NCBI GenBank assembly: GCA_039720395.1
Contig: CM077820.1
Location: forward strand, 17,505,923 to 17,569,922
DNA length: 64,000 nucleotides
Origin: Liquidambar formosana
Lineage: Eukaryota > Streptophyta > Magnoliopsida > Saxifragales > Altingiaceae
Reading direction: 5' to 3'
Under the pieces are notes generated by a model, which was not told the origin of the DNA, did no database searches, and saw only the letters and a list, made by a program, of their open reading frames with translations. Position numbers and translations under genes: made by a program. Numbering within the stretch: the stretch's first letter is position 1; each line of letters starts with the position of its first letter. This document shows, in pieces, positions 1-10,812 of the stretch.

Positions 1-366
1 CGCGATACTGTCATAATTCAGTTTTATGCTAATGACAGTTTAGTTTATGATTATTTAACTTATGAATAGTACCACGATACTGTTGAGATAATTTTACACA
101 TGCTAGTATGTTTCTATATATACCTATATAGTTATATAGTTTGATTTCTATGTATATACTAATTTTTTTTGCATTTTTTTAATGTAAGTGTAATTCAATT
201 TTTTACTGATAGCAGTAACACGATACTGTATGTCATCAGTTTAGTTTATGATTATTTAACTTATGGATAGTAACACGATACTGTTGGGATTATTTTACAC
301 ATACTGGTATGTTTCTATATATACCTATATGTTTATATGGTTTGATTTTTATGTATATAGTAAGTT
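1..366. repeat. Imperfect tandem duplication, period about 201 bp
   Basis: Two copies of an A/T-rich block follow one another. The shared phrase TTTAGTTTATGATTATTTAA occurs at about 39 and again at 240, and the downstream text (CACGATACTGTTG, CTATATATACCTATAT) repeats with the same spacing. The first copy is probably cut by the window edge. No coding content is visible. Confidence 0.7.
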
Positions 367-395
367 GTTTTTATTTCACACGTTTGGAATGTGAT

Positions 396-1174
396 TTTGT
401 GCATTTAGAATGTTGTTTTTTATTGGGATTCTATTTCCATATAAGTTGTTGGAAATTATGGTGGGTTTGTTAATGATATCCCTGATTTTCGGGTATGAAG
501 AATACAATGGTATGGTTGTAAATACTTCCAACAATAAAATGAGGGTTTTTTTTGGTCCATACGGGGTTGAAAGGGGTTTTTACAAAATTGATTCTTATAT
601 AGGACGTATTATAAAAGGAGTCTTATACATAGGGGTTTTGATCAAAATTCTCAAAAAAATTTTGGTTCAAAGAAGGAGAAGAAACTAGAGGCGAAAATCT
701 GTGAAAAGTTTAAATGGTGGTGTGGTAAATAGTGATGGTGATTAAACCTTTTTTGTTCTTGGGCAAAGGAAAATATGGTAACTTTTAATCGAGAAGAGTG
801 TGTATCTAGATTTTTTTTTTTTTGGTTGAAAGTGTGTATTTGGATTTGATTTACACAAATTGATCTTTTTTACCACTACAAGTACTCATATAGTCAATTA
901 GTCATATGTACCTACAGATTATTGAATAATGGTTTATAATAAAAAAAAAAGACAGGACACAGGGGAGAGAGAAAGGGTTCACCCACACCTCGCTGTTGTG
1001 GATCGACATCGTGGTTCGGTTTTTTTGAGATGGATTTCTTAGGGGAGAGAGAGATGGGAGAGGGAGAGACCAGAAGAATGAGATGGAGCGGATCCGTACC
1101 GTGGAGTCGGTCTGTTGCTGGCCTGGTTTGCAGGGGAAGAAAGAGAGCAAAATGATGGGAAAAAAAAAAAAGGG
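396..1174. other. A/T-rich intergenic DNA, no supported gene
   Basis: A 92-codon open frame at 410-688 encodes a hydrophobic, low-complexity peptide with no recognisable motif. Its base use matches the surrounding DNA, so I treat it as chance. Overlapping antisense frames at 902-1313 come from purine-rich sequence and are also discounted. Confidence 0.5.
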
Positions 1175-1342
1175 GGGGAATTACCGATTGATTCCACGTT
1201 TCCATGGAATTGCCCATAAGGATGTTTTGATTATCAACTTGTTTTTGTTTCCAGTAGTTTATAATAAAGTCAATAGTGAGTTTGTTAAGACGATGCTCTT
1301 GGGGCAATTCCATGAAAACATGGAATCAATAGGTAATTTCCC
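1175..1342. mobile_element. Short MITE-like element with about 40-bp terminal inverted repeats
   Basis: The left end (GGAATTACCGATTGATTCCA and onward) is an inverted match to the right end (TGGAATCAATAGGTAATTTC), and the match continues inward through CATGGAATTGCCC. The element is about 168 bp and sits between two A-runs, which hide any target duplication. It has no coding capacity. The superfamily is not clear. Confidence 0.7.
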
Positions 1343-2163
1343 AAAAAAAAAAGAAAAAACGGAGCGAGAGACGTGAAGACTGACGGCCGTGAGTTAGTGT
1401 ACGTGTTTTACCACGTGGCAATATTTAGTTCGGGTGACAAAGAAGGGAGACACCGAATGGGGCCTCCATAAGAAACTTAACCCTTTTTTTGTGGGGAAGT
1501 AATTGCAGCTGAACAAAAAATGAGTGGGCTGGCACCTTTTTAAGCCCCAGCCTTTTTAAACCCTCAATATGGCGCCACTTTTGTTTTATTCGACTTTGGG
1601 CATATGTTATAAATGAAGAGGCTATCCAGATATAGGCGAACAAGACATATATAAAGATGAGGCCTAGTGCAACGTGGTGATGCCACATGTCACCATGTGA
1701 AAATAACATCACCATGTGAAAAAATAAGGTTTTATTAAGTTAATTTTTTAATATTTTTCTTTTATCCCTAATTTTCTATTTTCTCTATGTTAACAACCAG
1801 CCTGTAATCCCATTTTTTTTTCCTTTTCTTTCCAACTGTTTCGTATTAATTTACTGTTTTTCGGGTTTTAACAACTAGATGTGGAAATAATATCTTAACC
1901 CAAAGATCCACGTACTGTCAACCGACCGAATCGTTTCGTGTGCTTTATGTCGATGGCATCTAGAAAAGAAAAAGACCACTCTTATTGACAACTGGTCTTT
2001 GTGTCTGTCACGCGCAGTTACATGGAAGCTCACTCCTTTCCAAGACATTCGAATCGAAGACACCTATCCGAATCCAAAAGGAGGAAAGGGGAATTAATCC
2101 AAGGCCTGGCGCAAGATTTTCAATTGAGAAAGGAGAAGGGGGCGTTCTCTAGCTAGGGGCTGA
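1343..2163. other. Upstream region of the TNL gene
   Basis: No gene is visible. Two TTGAC cores (W-box, the WRKY-factor site common in defence-gene promoters) lie at 1985-1989 on the plus strand and 1917-1921 on the minus strand. A five-base core is expected often by chance, so this is weak. The antisense frame at 1425-1715 has no recognisable features. Confidence 0.3.
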
Positions 2164-2323
2164 GCTGCTTGTACGTGTTGTGGAAATGGATTACGAGGGG
2201 AACACGAATTGAAGAAGCCAAAACGAAGCGGAAGTTGTGTCACTGCTGGGAAAAGCTGCTTGTATTGTGGAAATGGAAAATACGAAGAAACGAAAACGAA
2301 GCGCAAGTCCCGTCGCTGCTGGG
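2164..2323 (+). repeat. Tandem duplication spanning the TNL start codon
   Basis: Sequence around the start codon is present twice. Copy 1 (2164-2250) and copy 2 (2255-2323) both read GCTGCTTGTA, then TTGTGGAAATGGA, then an ACGAAGCG-type block, then GCTGCTGGG or a close variant. The two ATGs (2186 and 2273) are 87 bases apart, a multiple of three. Copy 1 gained a stop after eight codons, so only copy 2 can start the receptor. Confidence 0.7.
2186..2212 (+). promoter_or_regulatory. Upstream ORF of 8 codons in the TNL leader
   Basis: ATG at 2186 opens MDYEGNTN and stops at TGA 2210-2212, in the same frame as the receptor ATG at 2273. It lies in the first copy of the duplicated start region. If transcription starts upstream of it, it could lower translation of the main ORF; that is inference. 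Confidence 0.45.
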
Positions 2324-2811
2324 AACATTTCCTCCTCCTCCGACTCCGACTCAAAAGGGAATTATTACGAAGTCTTCTTGAGTTTCAGAGGCAAGGAAAC
2401 TCGGGAAGGCTTCGCTGATTACCTCTACGAGGATCTTGAGGGTAGGGGGATTCGCACCTTTAGGGATAATGAAAAGCTTCACGTAGGACAGGAGATCGGC
2501 CCGGAGCTTATCAAAGCCATCAAAGAATCGAAAATTTTCATCCCTATCTTTTCCTCGGAGTATGCCTCTAGTGAATGGTGCCTAAGAGAGCTCGCCCAGT
2601 CGGTCGAGTGCCAGTCCACTACGGGACAAAAGATTTTACCTATTTTCTATTACGTGGATCCATCCCATGTACGACATCAAACGGGGAGTTTCGACATGGC
2701 CTTTGTCCAACGCAACAATCAATTTGATGAGGACACTGTCAACAAATGGAAGGAGGCTCTGACAAAGGTTGGAATATTGAAGGGATGGGAATTGGAGAAA
2801 ACAGCTAATCG
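2273..2811 (+). CDS. TNL exon 1: TIR domain
   Basis: The start is the first in-frame ATG, after an in-frame stop at 2210; upstream GTG/TTG codons are not expected starts in a plant. Residues 1-30 are basic and serine-rich (KKRKRSASP). The TIR domain then begins at YYEVFLSFRGKETREGF and runs through the BB-loop region (FRDNEKLHVGQEI), the motif with the putative catalytic glutamate (SSEWCLREL) and FYYVDPSHVRHQTGSF. The exon is expected to end at 2811 before a GT donor in phase 2, because joining to 4291 gives an unbroken frame. If the intron is retained, the frame stops at 2834-2836. No disabling change is visible in this exon. Confidence 0.9.
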
Positions 2812-4290
2812 GTACTTCACTCCTGCTAAGTGCTAAACCATGCATCTCTCTTATAGCATACAATTTCCACCCCCTCCCTTTTTTTAAAAAAAGATTATAG
2901 TGATAAAAATCCTTAAATCCATGAGAAAATAAAATCTTATCTAATTTCTTTTGCTCCAATGTGTCCAGATTTTATAGTTTAATTTCTAAATCTGATCCAA
3001 TTTCTTTCTATAAGATTAAATATTTGTACTACTTTTATCTCAAGGGGTTAGTCTAGTGACAAATTGAGACTTGATAATTAAGCTCTGGTAATTAGAGTGT
3101 TTAAAATTTCACGAAAAGCATTGATCCCCTTTTAGGGTTACCCATAATACCAGGTGTGCATGGGACGAGGGGAGACTGCACATGCCTAAGGAATTAGTCG
3201 AAACCAAAGCCTTGGATACCCTTGATGACAAATTATATATATACTTTTGAACATATTAGTAGCTCATTACGTTAATGTCTCTTTGATCTATTTGACCATG
3301 CAGATTGGTTCGGAAGTAATTACAGTTAAGAGTCGTTCCTAGTTAAGATGGTAGTAATTTGTATTGATGTGTAATTACTTGTCCTAGCTAGACCAATCTA
3401 AAATTGCCCCCTTATTTTTGGTTGAAATTTTTTGTTTTTTGTTCGGGAGGTACCGGAGGTTGAAATTTTAACTTATGGAAAATGCTACTTCACCCATCCC
3501 ATCTTTACCACCCACCTTATGCGTAAAAAAACAAATAGGTGAAAGCAATTATGTGCGGCCCAGTATAAAATAAAGAGAAGTTGTCACATATGGATAGGTG
3601 GAAAAACGTGAGTGAAGTAGATATATGAGTGAAATAGTATAGTCATTAACTTATTTAACTTATTGGTTTAGTTCTTTGTACTTACTTATTTCTTTATTTT
3701 TCCATTCTCTAACTTAATGAAAAGTTAGAATTTATCGGTAGGATTGGGTGTGTGTTTGTGTTTATAAGCAGCGTTCCACGTCCTTAAAAGTCACCTAGGC
3801 TTTTAAGGTGTTGCGTGCGTATAAGTCAAGTCAAAATTTATTGTGTACTATATTTGGCTCTAAGTTGATTGAAATAAGCCTTTTCTATAATAGTGAGTAT
3901 TAGTACGTACGCTCAAAAGCGAATTATTTTGATTGCAGAACCTTTTTTCAAATAGCGATATATAATGTGTATTACAAGTAAAACAGGGTCTGATCCCTGT
4001 ATAAAAACACTTGTCTCTTCTTTAGTCAGTAGAAGAATAAAATCTTGGGAAATGCTAGTTAACCCCACACTTCTAATTGCACACTTCAAGCGAGTAAAGT
4101 GGGGGCTGCTCCATGTGTGGAGTAAAATAATCTTTTCCCATGACGATAATTATTTTTCTCCTGCATATACACCCTTTATACACTGAATAAAATATAAAAT
4201 TTATTATTATTTTCAAGTAATGTCTATTTTTCCTTCGGGGCACTAATTGTTTGTTGTGTTTTTCTTTTTGATATCAATTATATTTGGCAG
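2812..4290 (+). other. TNL intron 1
   Basis: It starts GTACTTCA and ends TATTTGGCAG, and joining its flanks keeps the frame. At 1479 bp it is long for this position. It contains a SINE-like segment (3039-3235) and a block at about 3484-3625 whose ends (CTACTTCACCCAT and GTGAGTGAAGTAG) are weakly inverted, possibly an old MITE. No other gene is seen. Confidence 0.8.
3039..3235 (+). mobile_element. Possible tRNA-derived SINE relic
   Basis: The segment opens CTCAAGGGGTTAGTCTAGTG, which resembles the polymerase III A box of plant SINEs. A B-box-like GTTTAAAATTTCACG follows about 60 bases later, and the end is A/T-rich. Both boxes are degenerate and no target duplication was found, so this is tentative. 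Confidence 0.4.
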
Positions 4291-5389
4291 GCGACAAGGA
4301 AAATTAGTAAAGATGGTTGTTCAAGAGGTTTTGTTAGAGTTAAAGAAGAATTACATGCCTGTAACCGAGAACTTGGTTGGAATTGATCATCACGTAGAAG
4401 TAATGAGGGGATTATTAAATGTTGAATCCAATGATGCATGCATTGTTGGAATCCATGGCATGAGTGGTATTGGCAAAACAACTATTGCCAAGGTCATCTA
4501 CAATCAACTCTCTGAGAGCTTTGAATGTTGTTGTTTCCTTGCCGATGTTCGAGAAGCGTCACAACAGTTCAACGGTCTTGTTAATTTACAAAATGAACTT
4601 ATTACTGAGATCCTGCAAGGGAAATACCACAACGTTGTTAAGCTTGATGAAGGAAAGAACATGATCAAAAACATGGTTTGCAGAAAGAAAGTTCTTATTG
4701 TTCTTGACGATGTGGATGAAGAGTCTCAATTTGAAAATGTTGTAGGAAGGCTTGATTGGTTTAGTTTAGGAAGTAGGATCATTGTTACTACAAGAAACAA
4801 AGATGTTCTAAACAAACTTGAAGTGGAGAGGACTTATGAACCTCCATTGATGGAACCTCATCATTCTCTTCAATTATTTTGTAAGTATGCCTTTAGGTTG
4901 GACTTTCCTCCAGAAGACTATAGTAGTATCTGTAGAGACATTGTATCCACAGCAGCAGGACTTCCTTTGGCTCTTAAGATTATAGGGATGTCCTTATTTA
5001 ATGAGGAGATACCAGAATGGGAAGAGACATTGTCGAAGCGGGAAAACATACCCGACAAGAAAGTCCAAGAAAAGTTGATAATAAGTTACGAAGCATTGAG
5101 TCATTCTCAGAAAGAAATATTCCTTGATGTTGCATGTCTCCTCATTGGAGTGGATAAAGGAATTGCTTTTTACATGTGGAATGATTGTAAATTTTATCCA
5201 AGAAGTGGGATTAAAGGCCTTGAACTCAGGTCACTTGTAAAAATTGGAGATAATAATGAGTTAAGGATGCATGATCAGCTTAAAATCCTTGGTAGGGAAA
5301 TTGTTCGTAAGGAAAATATCAAGGACCCTGGGAAGCGTAGTAGGTTGTGGAGCTATAGGGAAGCCTCGGACATATTGGACAAAGGGATG
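4291..5389 (+). CDS. TNL exon 2: NB-ARC domain
   Basis: With the ATG at 2273 as residue 1, the NB-ARC motifs appear in order: P-loop GMSGIGKTT (about 236-244), kinase 2 VLIVLDDVD (about 314-322), RNBS-B GSRIIVTTR (about 340-348), GLPLAL (about 403-408), FLDVACLLIG (about 457-466) and MHD (506-508). The key P-loop lysine, the kinase-2 aspartates and the MHD triad are all present, so the switch looks functional. The exon ends ATG|GTAAGA at 5389, phase 0. If the following intron is retained, 21 more codons are read before the stop at 5453-5455. Confidence 0.92.
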
Positions 5390-6034
5390 GTAAGATCTAA
5401 GGGTATCATGAATTTTATCTTATTTAGCATTTTTTATATTTCCTCATTCATGTAATTATGAAATAAAATGTTTCATAAACAAAATTCTTTTACAAAAGGG
5501 CTTTACAAATTGATGTGGTTGCTCATGTGAATATCCGCGTCTAACATCATAAAAATTACATCTTAAGGTTAGAAGCTTTCTTTCCCCACATGGAAAAAAA
5601 AAAAAGATTCAAAATGCCTTTGAACATACTTAGCAAGATAGAGGCCCCTATAAGCCCAAGTGATAAAGGGGTGGGGTGGCGATTGGCAATAGTTTAGTTT
5701 CAACTCTTGTCGATGTTCTTTGCATGTATCCATCCCATACGCCCTTTGCTAGGTGGTAGGGGTGGGTGGTGGGTGGGCTTGTGGTAGCCTAGGGTTGCGG
5801 TCTTGTTGATGTTCTTTGAAAGTTTGGTGCACTTTAAACAAAAAAAAAAAAAAAAAAAAAGGAGAAAGGGAGAGAGGTGGGTGTCCTCGTGTGCTCGCCA
5901 CTAAGCTATGAATAGAAATAATCATCAAAATTGTCTCAGAAAATGGTCAAAAAATAATAATTAATATTCATGATTCTTTTTTGTTTGTACTCCATAAATC
6001 TTCTTTATTTATTTTAAGGTTCTTCTATTGGCAG
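5390..6034 (+). other. TNL intron 2
   Basis: It begins GTAAGATC and ends CTATTGGCAG, a good splice pair. It includes a G-rich, possibly SINE-like block (about 5650-5835) followed by an A-run (about 5838-5860). An in-frame stop lies 63 bases into the intron, so retention would give a short-tailed TIR-NB protein. Confidence 0.75.
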
Positions 6035-6321
6035 GGAACAGACAAAGTCGAAGCCTCTGTCTTGACTCAGAAATGGAGTCTTATGGCGACCCTTTTACAA
6101 ATGAAGCATTTGGGCAACTGCCAAATCTAAGGTTTCTCAAAGTAGGTTACAGAGACCTTGATGGAGATTTTAAGAATCTTCTTTCAGACTTAAATTGACT
6201 TCACTGGAACAAATGGCGAGGAAATCCTGAGTCAACCAATTTTCATTTAAAGAATCTAGTCATTCTTGATCTATCATATAGTTGCATCACACACGACTGC
6301 GAGGCTTGGAGTCAAATCAAG
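6035..6321 (+). pseudogene. TNL exon 3: NB-LRR linker, broken
   Basis: After the spliced ATG codon the frame reads GTDKVEA, the usual start of this exon, then leaves frame because one base is missing near 6055. The correct downstream frame (NEAFGQLPNLRFLKVGY, later HLKNLVILDLSYS) is easy to recognise but holds a TGA at 6196-6198 where a tryptophan is expected. In the frame actually entered by splicing, translation stops at 6128-6130. The exon ends at ATCAAG before a GTCTAA donor. Confidence 0.85.
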
Positions 6322-7629
6322 GTCTAATAGAATATCATTACAGCTGTTTCTATTGTCATATCAAGTACTTTTTGGTATAAATATTCTCGTTGTCTTACAA
6401 AAATAAGCTTGACAAAACACAGTTTAAAAGAAAATTATCATTGTATTGACTTGTCACTTTTTAAACTCAATTTATTTAAAAGTACCATCCCTTACTTGGT
6501 ATTAGGTTTTGTGTTGAAAGTAATCATTGAAATGACAAGGGGTAGAATAGGAAAGTTTAAAAAAATTATGATTTTACTTTTCAAAGTGGACAAATATTTT
6601 GAAACAAAAAAAGTAACAAAAATAGCATATCTTCGTAGGACAGAGGGAGTATATACGTATAGAGTCTCTTTTTTATGATGTTAACTTATTATGACTTTGT
6701 GTTAGTTCACCCTTCAAAACTCTACTTGTAACTCATATTTTGCGAAATCAACTGTTGGGTTAAATCTGTTTCATATGTAAATGATGCATGCCAAAAATCA
6801 AGTTGATACAATTTTGCATCAAGTGTATTCCAAAACTCTTACATGTGACTCATATTTGGCCAAACCAACTGTTAGATTAAATTTGATTCATATGTTGGTC
6901 ATGCATGCCAAAAATTAGTTGATCTAAGATTAAGAGTTGTTTCATTTGAAATGTCCATAAATGAATGATTGTTATTGATTAAAAAATGCACCTTTAGAAT
7001 CGCAAAGCAATTAATCTTAGATCAACTTGATTTTTAGCATAAAACGCCTATATGAGAATGTTATCTAATCCAACAGTTGGATTTACATAATATAAATCAT
7101 GTTTTGAAATATATTTAATATATATTAACTAATATTAGGTACACCTAATTAAAAAACATATTTTGCTAATCCAACCGTTGGATTACATATTTCTATCACA
7201 CACGTCATGCATGCCAAATTTCAAGTTAATTGAATACAAGGAAGTGCTTGATTTGTGAACTTACATTTCTTTTAATAAGTAAAACTTTAATTTTGAGCAC
7301 GTTATGAATGACATAGTTTTTCCTTTGTGTCTCATTATCTCTTATCCAATATTAAATTTTTTCCTTTTGCTGTTAAAAAAAAAAAAAAAAAAATGAATGA
7401 CATAGTTTCTAATATTTCAAATTTGGCATTCATGACGTGCATGACAAGAATATACAATCTAAACGGTTAGATTGATAAAATATGATTTTTATACAAAGAT
7501 ATTAATGAGTGTAAGTGTAAAAAGTTTTATACTAGTTGTCAATAGAACCCTTCCCATATATATATATATATTTAAAAAAATTATTTTCTTCATTTATTTT
7601 TTTGATAAGATTATCTTCTTGTTTCACAT
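6322..7629 (+). repeat. TNL intron 3 filled with direct and inverted repeat copies
   Basis: Related blocks near 6718-6790, 6833-6905, 7015-7085, 7165-7235 and 7425-7480 share phrases such as CAACTGTTGG or CCAACCGTTGGAT and CATGCATGCCAAA, some direct and some inverted. This suggests overlapping MITE-like insertions. An A-run lies near 7376-7393 and a (TA)n near 7559-7570. The 89-codon frame at 6409-6678 has no recognisable features. Confidence 0.55.
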
Positions 7630-9041
7630 ATGGCAAAAAGGTTAAAAGTTCTAGATCTCTCATAATGCAGTGGCTTAATTAGCACTCCTAACTTTTGCAC
7701 ATTTTCAACTTTAGAGAGATTGATTCTTAAGGGGTGTGGGAATATGGTTCAAATTGACAAATCGATCGAAAATCTAAAAAATCTAAGAGTGCTTGACATT
7801 GCGGATTCCGGAGTAACAAACTTACCTGTTGTTATTGGAAATTTAGAGAAGCTTGAAGAGATAAAGGCCTCAGGTTCTTTGCTAGGGGAAGTTCCTTGTA
7901 ATATTGGGAGGCTGTGCTCTTTGAGAATTTTGAGATTAGATTCTACCAAGATTTGTAGCCTACCAACGAGCATTTTTGGACTTTCTAAGCTTGAAATCCT
8001 TGATTTAATGACCTGCGAAGAGCTTGAATTGCTGCCAGTACCGTCTGGCCCATGTAAAACCTTCCCAACTCTTGCCAACCTGATGAATTTAAGGGAGTTT
8101 GCGTTCTCTGAGTGCTTGAATGTGGCGCAGAGTCTTAGAGATATTGGGACATTATCCGAATTGAAGACGTTGACCTTGTGTAAAAGCAACATTTACACCT
8201 TACCAATGGAGATTGATGACCTTTCTCAGCTTAAGCAATTCAAAGTACAAACCTGCAAAAATCTCCAATGTGTACCGGGGCTTCCCTCAAGTTTATTCAA
8301 ACTATGTCTTGAGGACTGTGAATCAATGAAAAGATTACCCGATCTGTCAAATTTGCAAAACTTATCCGAACTAATGCTCGTTAAGTGCTCTCAGCTGATG
8401 GAGATTCGAGGCCTCGGAAATTTAGAATCATTGAAAAGTTTGGATGTATCTTTTTGTGTAAAGCTAGCTAAGCTTGATGGGCTCGAAGGGTTAAAATCTT
8501 TAAGATGCTTGATCACATCAGGGTGTGATTCCTAGAAAGATTGCCGGTTCTGTCAAACTTGAAGAAGTTACAAAAATTAGCTACCATTGGCTGCAAGAAG
8601 CTAACTGAGATTCCAGGCCTAGATAGATTGGAATTCTTGCAATATTTGAATCTAGATTGGTGCATATCCATGGAAAAATTACCCGATCTGTCAAACTTGG
8701 GAATCCTGAAAGAACTAACGCTTTGCAAATGCCAGAAGTTAGTTGAGGTTGAGGGCCTAAGGGTTTTGAATTCTTTGGAGAGGCTGGATGTGTCTTCCTG
8801 CTTATCGCTAGAAAGGTTATTATTGGATCTGTCAGATCTAAAAATTCTGAAGGAATTGAAAATTTGTGGTTGGAATGATTTAAGTAAGATCCATGGAATT
8901 GAGGAATTGAAATACTTAACATTGTTGGGCATTTCTGATTCTAGTCAATTGAAAAACTTACAAATCTTAAAAGGAGAGATAGTTAAGCCTTTTGGGGAGC
9001 CAAAGGATTGGACAGAATGTCCTTCATGGCAAGCTATCTGA
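7630..9041 (+). pseudogene. TNL exon 4: leucine-rich repeats, broken
   Basis: The frame from 7630 (MAKRLKVLDLS) meets TAA at 7663-7665, then stays open from 7666 to 8535 with repeated LxxLxxL patterns (LKNLRVLDIADSGVTNLP, LCSLRILRLDSTKICSLP, LSKLEILDL). A frameshift near 8531 moves the reading to another frame, which holds further repeats (8541-9041) and ends WTECPSWQAI. Together this is roughly 14-17 LRRs of the TNL type. The acceptor upstream reads TTTCACAT|ATG where TTTCACAG is expected, so splicing may also be lost. Confidence 0.85.
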
Positions 9042-9244
9042 TTGCATGGTATATCTCAATTTTTGGTTGAATTACTATTTTCTCTTTGCAAGAGGAGTTT
9101 TCCTTGATTGCTTCCTAATGATCTTCTCTCTTTCTTTTTCTGTTCAGGTTATAGTTAAGAGTACGTGCTTGATGAAATGACCTACTATCCGTTATCATTG
9201 ATTGTAGCATGTGTCCAATTTGTTTCTTCTAATCAAACAGTGGG
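9042..9244 (+). other. Probable TNL 3' region
   Basis: A possible UTR intron runs from the GT after GATTGCATG (about 9050) to CTGTTCAG (about 9147). No further coding segment is recognised before the Copia insertion. Confidence 0.35.
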
Positions 9245-9249
9245 CAACC

Positions 9250-9760
9250 TGATAGAAAATAATGTTTAACTAAGCGGAAGCGAAAACAAGACAGATCGGA
9301 TTTGTACAGTATGGTAGATCATAAAATCATAAATAATGAAGAACATACCAGAAGGAGTTGGAAGCGTAGCCATTGTAGAGATGCTTTGACTTGCGAGAAT
9401 AAAAACCTCCAATGGTAGTAGTACTACACCCAGCCTTCCTAACTTCAGGATGATAGGGTTCCAAAACACAATGAAATATATAGGCGGCTGGGTGACGACC
9501 ACTAACCCTAAGTTTCCAAATCCAACTAAGACTTAACCTATCATAAGTCTTATGGGTCAAGACACATAGAATCAAATCACCACACTCACTAAAACCCTAC
9601 TAATATTACCAAAATATATTCGATCAAACGGTCAAAACATATTCACTGTGATTAATTAAAACCGTTTGATCTATGGGTCCCACTTTTACAAGATCATCAC
9701 AATTAACTCAGAATTTAATCAAAATAAAATATAAGCTATGAAGTCCAAAAAATTCTTACA
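9250..9760 (-). repeat. Copia-C 3' LTR
   Basis: It starts TGATAGAAAA and ends ATTCTTACA on the plus strand, giving TG...CA ends. By eye it matches the other LTR at every base. It includes an inverted pair GATCAAACGG / CCGTTTGATC. Confidence 0.93.
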
Positions 9761-9776
9761 TTCTCCCACTTGGACC
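9761..9776 (-). promoter_or_regulatory. Copia-C polypurine tract
   Basis: On the minus strand it reads CCAAGTGGGAGAA directly before the 3' LTR, the position where plus-strand DNA synthesis is primed. Confidence 0.75.
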
Positions 9777-10812
9777 ATAGCGAAAGATTTTGAAATTTGA
9801 AAACAAAGTTTGAGTTAATAACAAAATTTCGAAGTCGAGTGGCCACTCATTAATTTGAAAAACAAATGACGATCTTATTTAAGTTGCCCAAACATTTAGT
9901 AATATAAGAGTTAATAAAACAAAACTTATTTATAATGATTTTGATAAACACCCAATCAGGAAGGGCGTACGCATTTACGCAGTACTGGCCTATTACCAAG
10001 GTCAAAGTATCTACAAAATCATCATATTTAAGTAACAAAATGTGGAGATATGTGTCTAATGGGACAAGACATGTAACAAAGTATAGTGAAAAAACAAACA
10101 AGCCTTTCCCATGAACGGTCACCGAAACTTCATGTGCACCAAAAACAAAAGCACATGTCACCTGGATCCAAAATATGATTGGGACATATCATAACGAATG
10201 TGCAAACAAAATCCAGATGAAGGTACTTCAGATGATTTCCAGTCATCTGGAATTCCCAAGTTAGTTTAAGAGTTCTAAGTCCCCAAAAGTGAGCGTATAA
10301 AATCGAATCTCACATATATTCAAATAAGAACTCTAAGGAACCAAAAAACCCTCAATTTGAGAGAAAACAAATATGAATCCAAATAGACCAACGTGGAAAT
10401 AGATTTTCACTAGTCAAGTTAATTGTAACATAACATAAACTTAATACGAGAAGTAAATGTAATTTTCAATAAAACTTTTCCGACATAAGATAATAGTAAT
10501 AATCAAATGGCCTATAACAAAAAAATTCTAATTTTGGGTGCTCCCACAAACTAAAAGAACCAAACATAATTCAATAATTCCCAACAAAAAACACAAATAG
10601 AAATATAATTCAAAACGCATATTTTTTTTTCTTCAGAAAACTAATTGAATAACAACCAATTGTGCTCAAAACAAAAATATTCCAAAACAACTAATTGAAA
10701 TATTACTAACTCCAACTAATAATGCTCTAAAGGTTTAACAAAATTCCATTAAGGAATAAAATTGAAAAGATGGCATAATAAAACTACTACTAAATAAAAT
10801 GGTAATTCAACT

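Larger units (their letters stand above)
2273..9041 (+). pseudogene. TIR-NB-LRR disease-resistance receptor, broken in its 3' half
   Basis: Four exons in the usual TNL order encode TIR, NB-ARC, a linker and LRRs. TNLs are cytoplasmic or nuclear immune receptors: the LRR senses effectors, the NB-ARC switches on nucleotide exchange, and the TIR domain cleaves NAD+-type substrates. The TIR and NB-ARC exons are intact and splice in phase (2811 to 4291). Exon 3 has a one-base deletion near 6055 and a stop at 6196-6198. Exon 4 has a stop at 7663-7665 and a frameshift near 8531. The full receptor is therefore lost. A TIR-NB product of 546 codons plus a short tail could still be made. Family assignment is firm; expression is unknown. 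Confidence 0.88.

Noticed and set aside
410..688. 92-codon ORF upstream of the TNL
   Set aside because: Hydrophobic low-complexity translation of A/T-rich DNA, no motif and no promoter; likely chance.
902..1376. Overlapping 80-130-codon ORFs on both strands
   Set aside because: They overlap a MITE and purine-rich runs and show no conserved motif.
7749..8932. Antisense ORFs of 110-147 codons across the LRR exon
   Set aside because: They are shadows of the leucine-rich repeat coding strand.
9266..9575. Two ORFs identical to those at 13105-13414
   Set aside because: They lie within the two Copia-C LTRs and reflect the LTR sequence, not genes.
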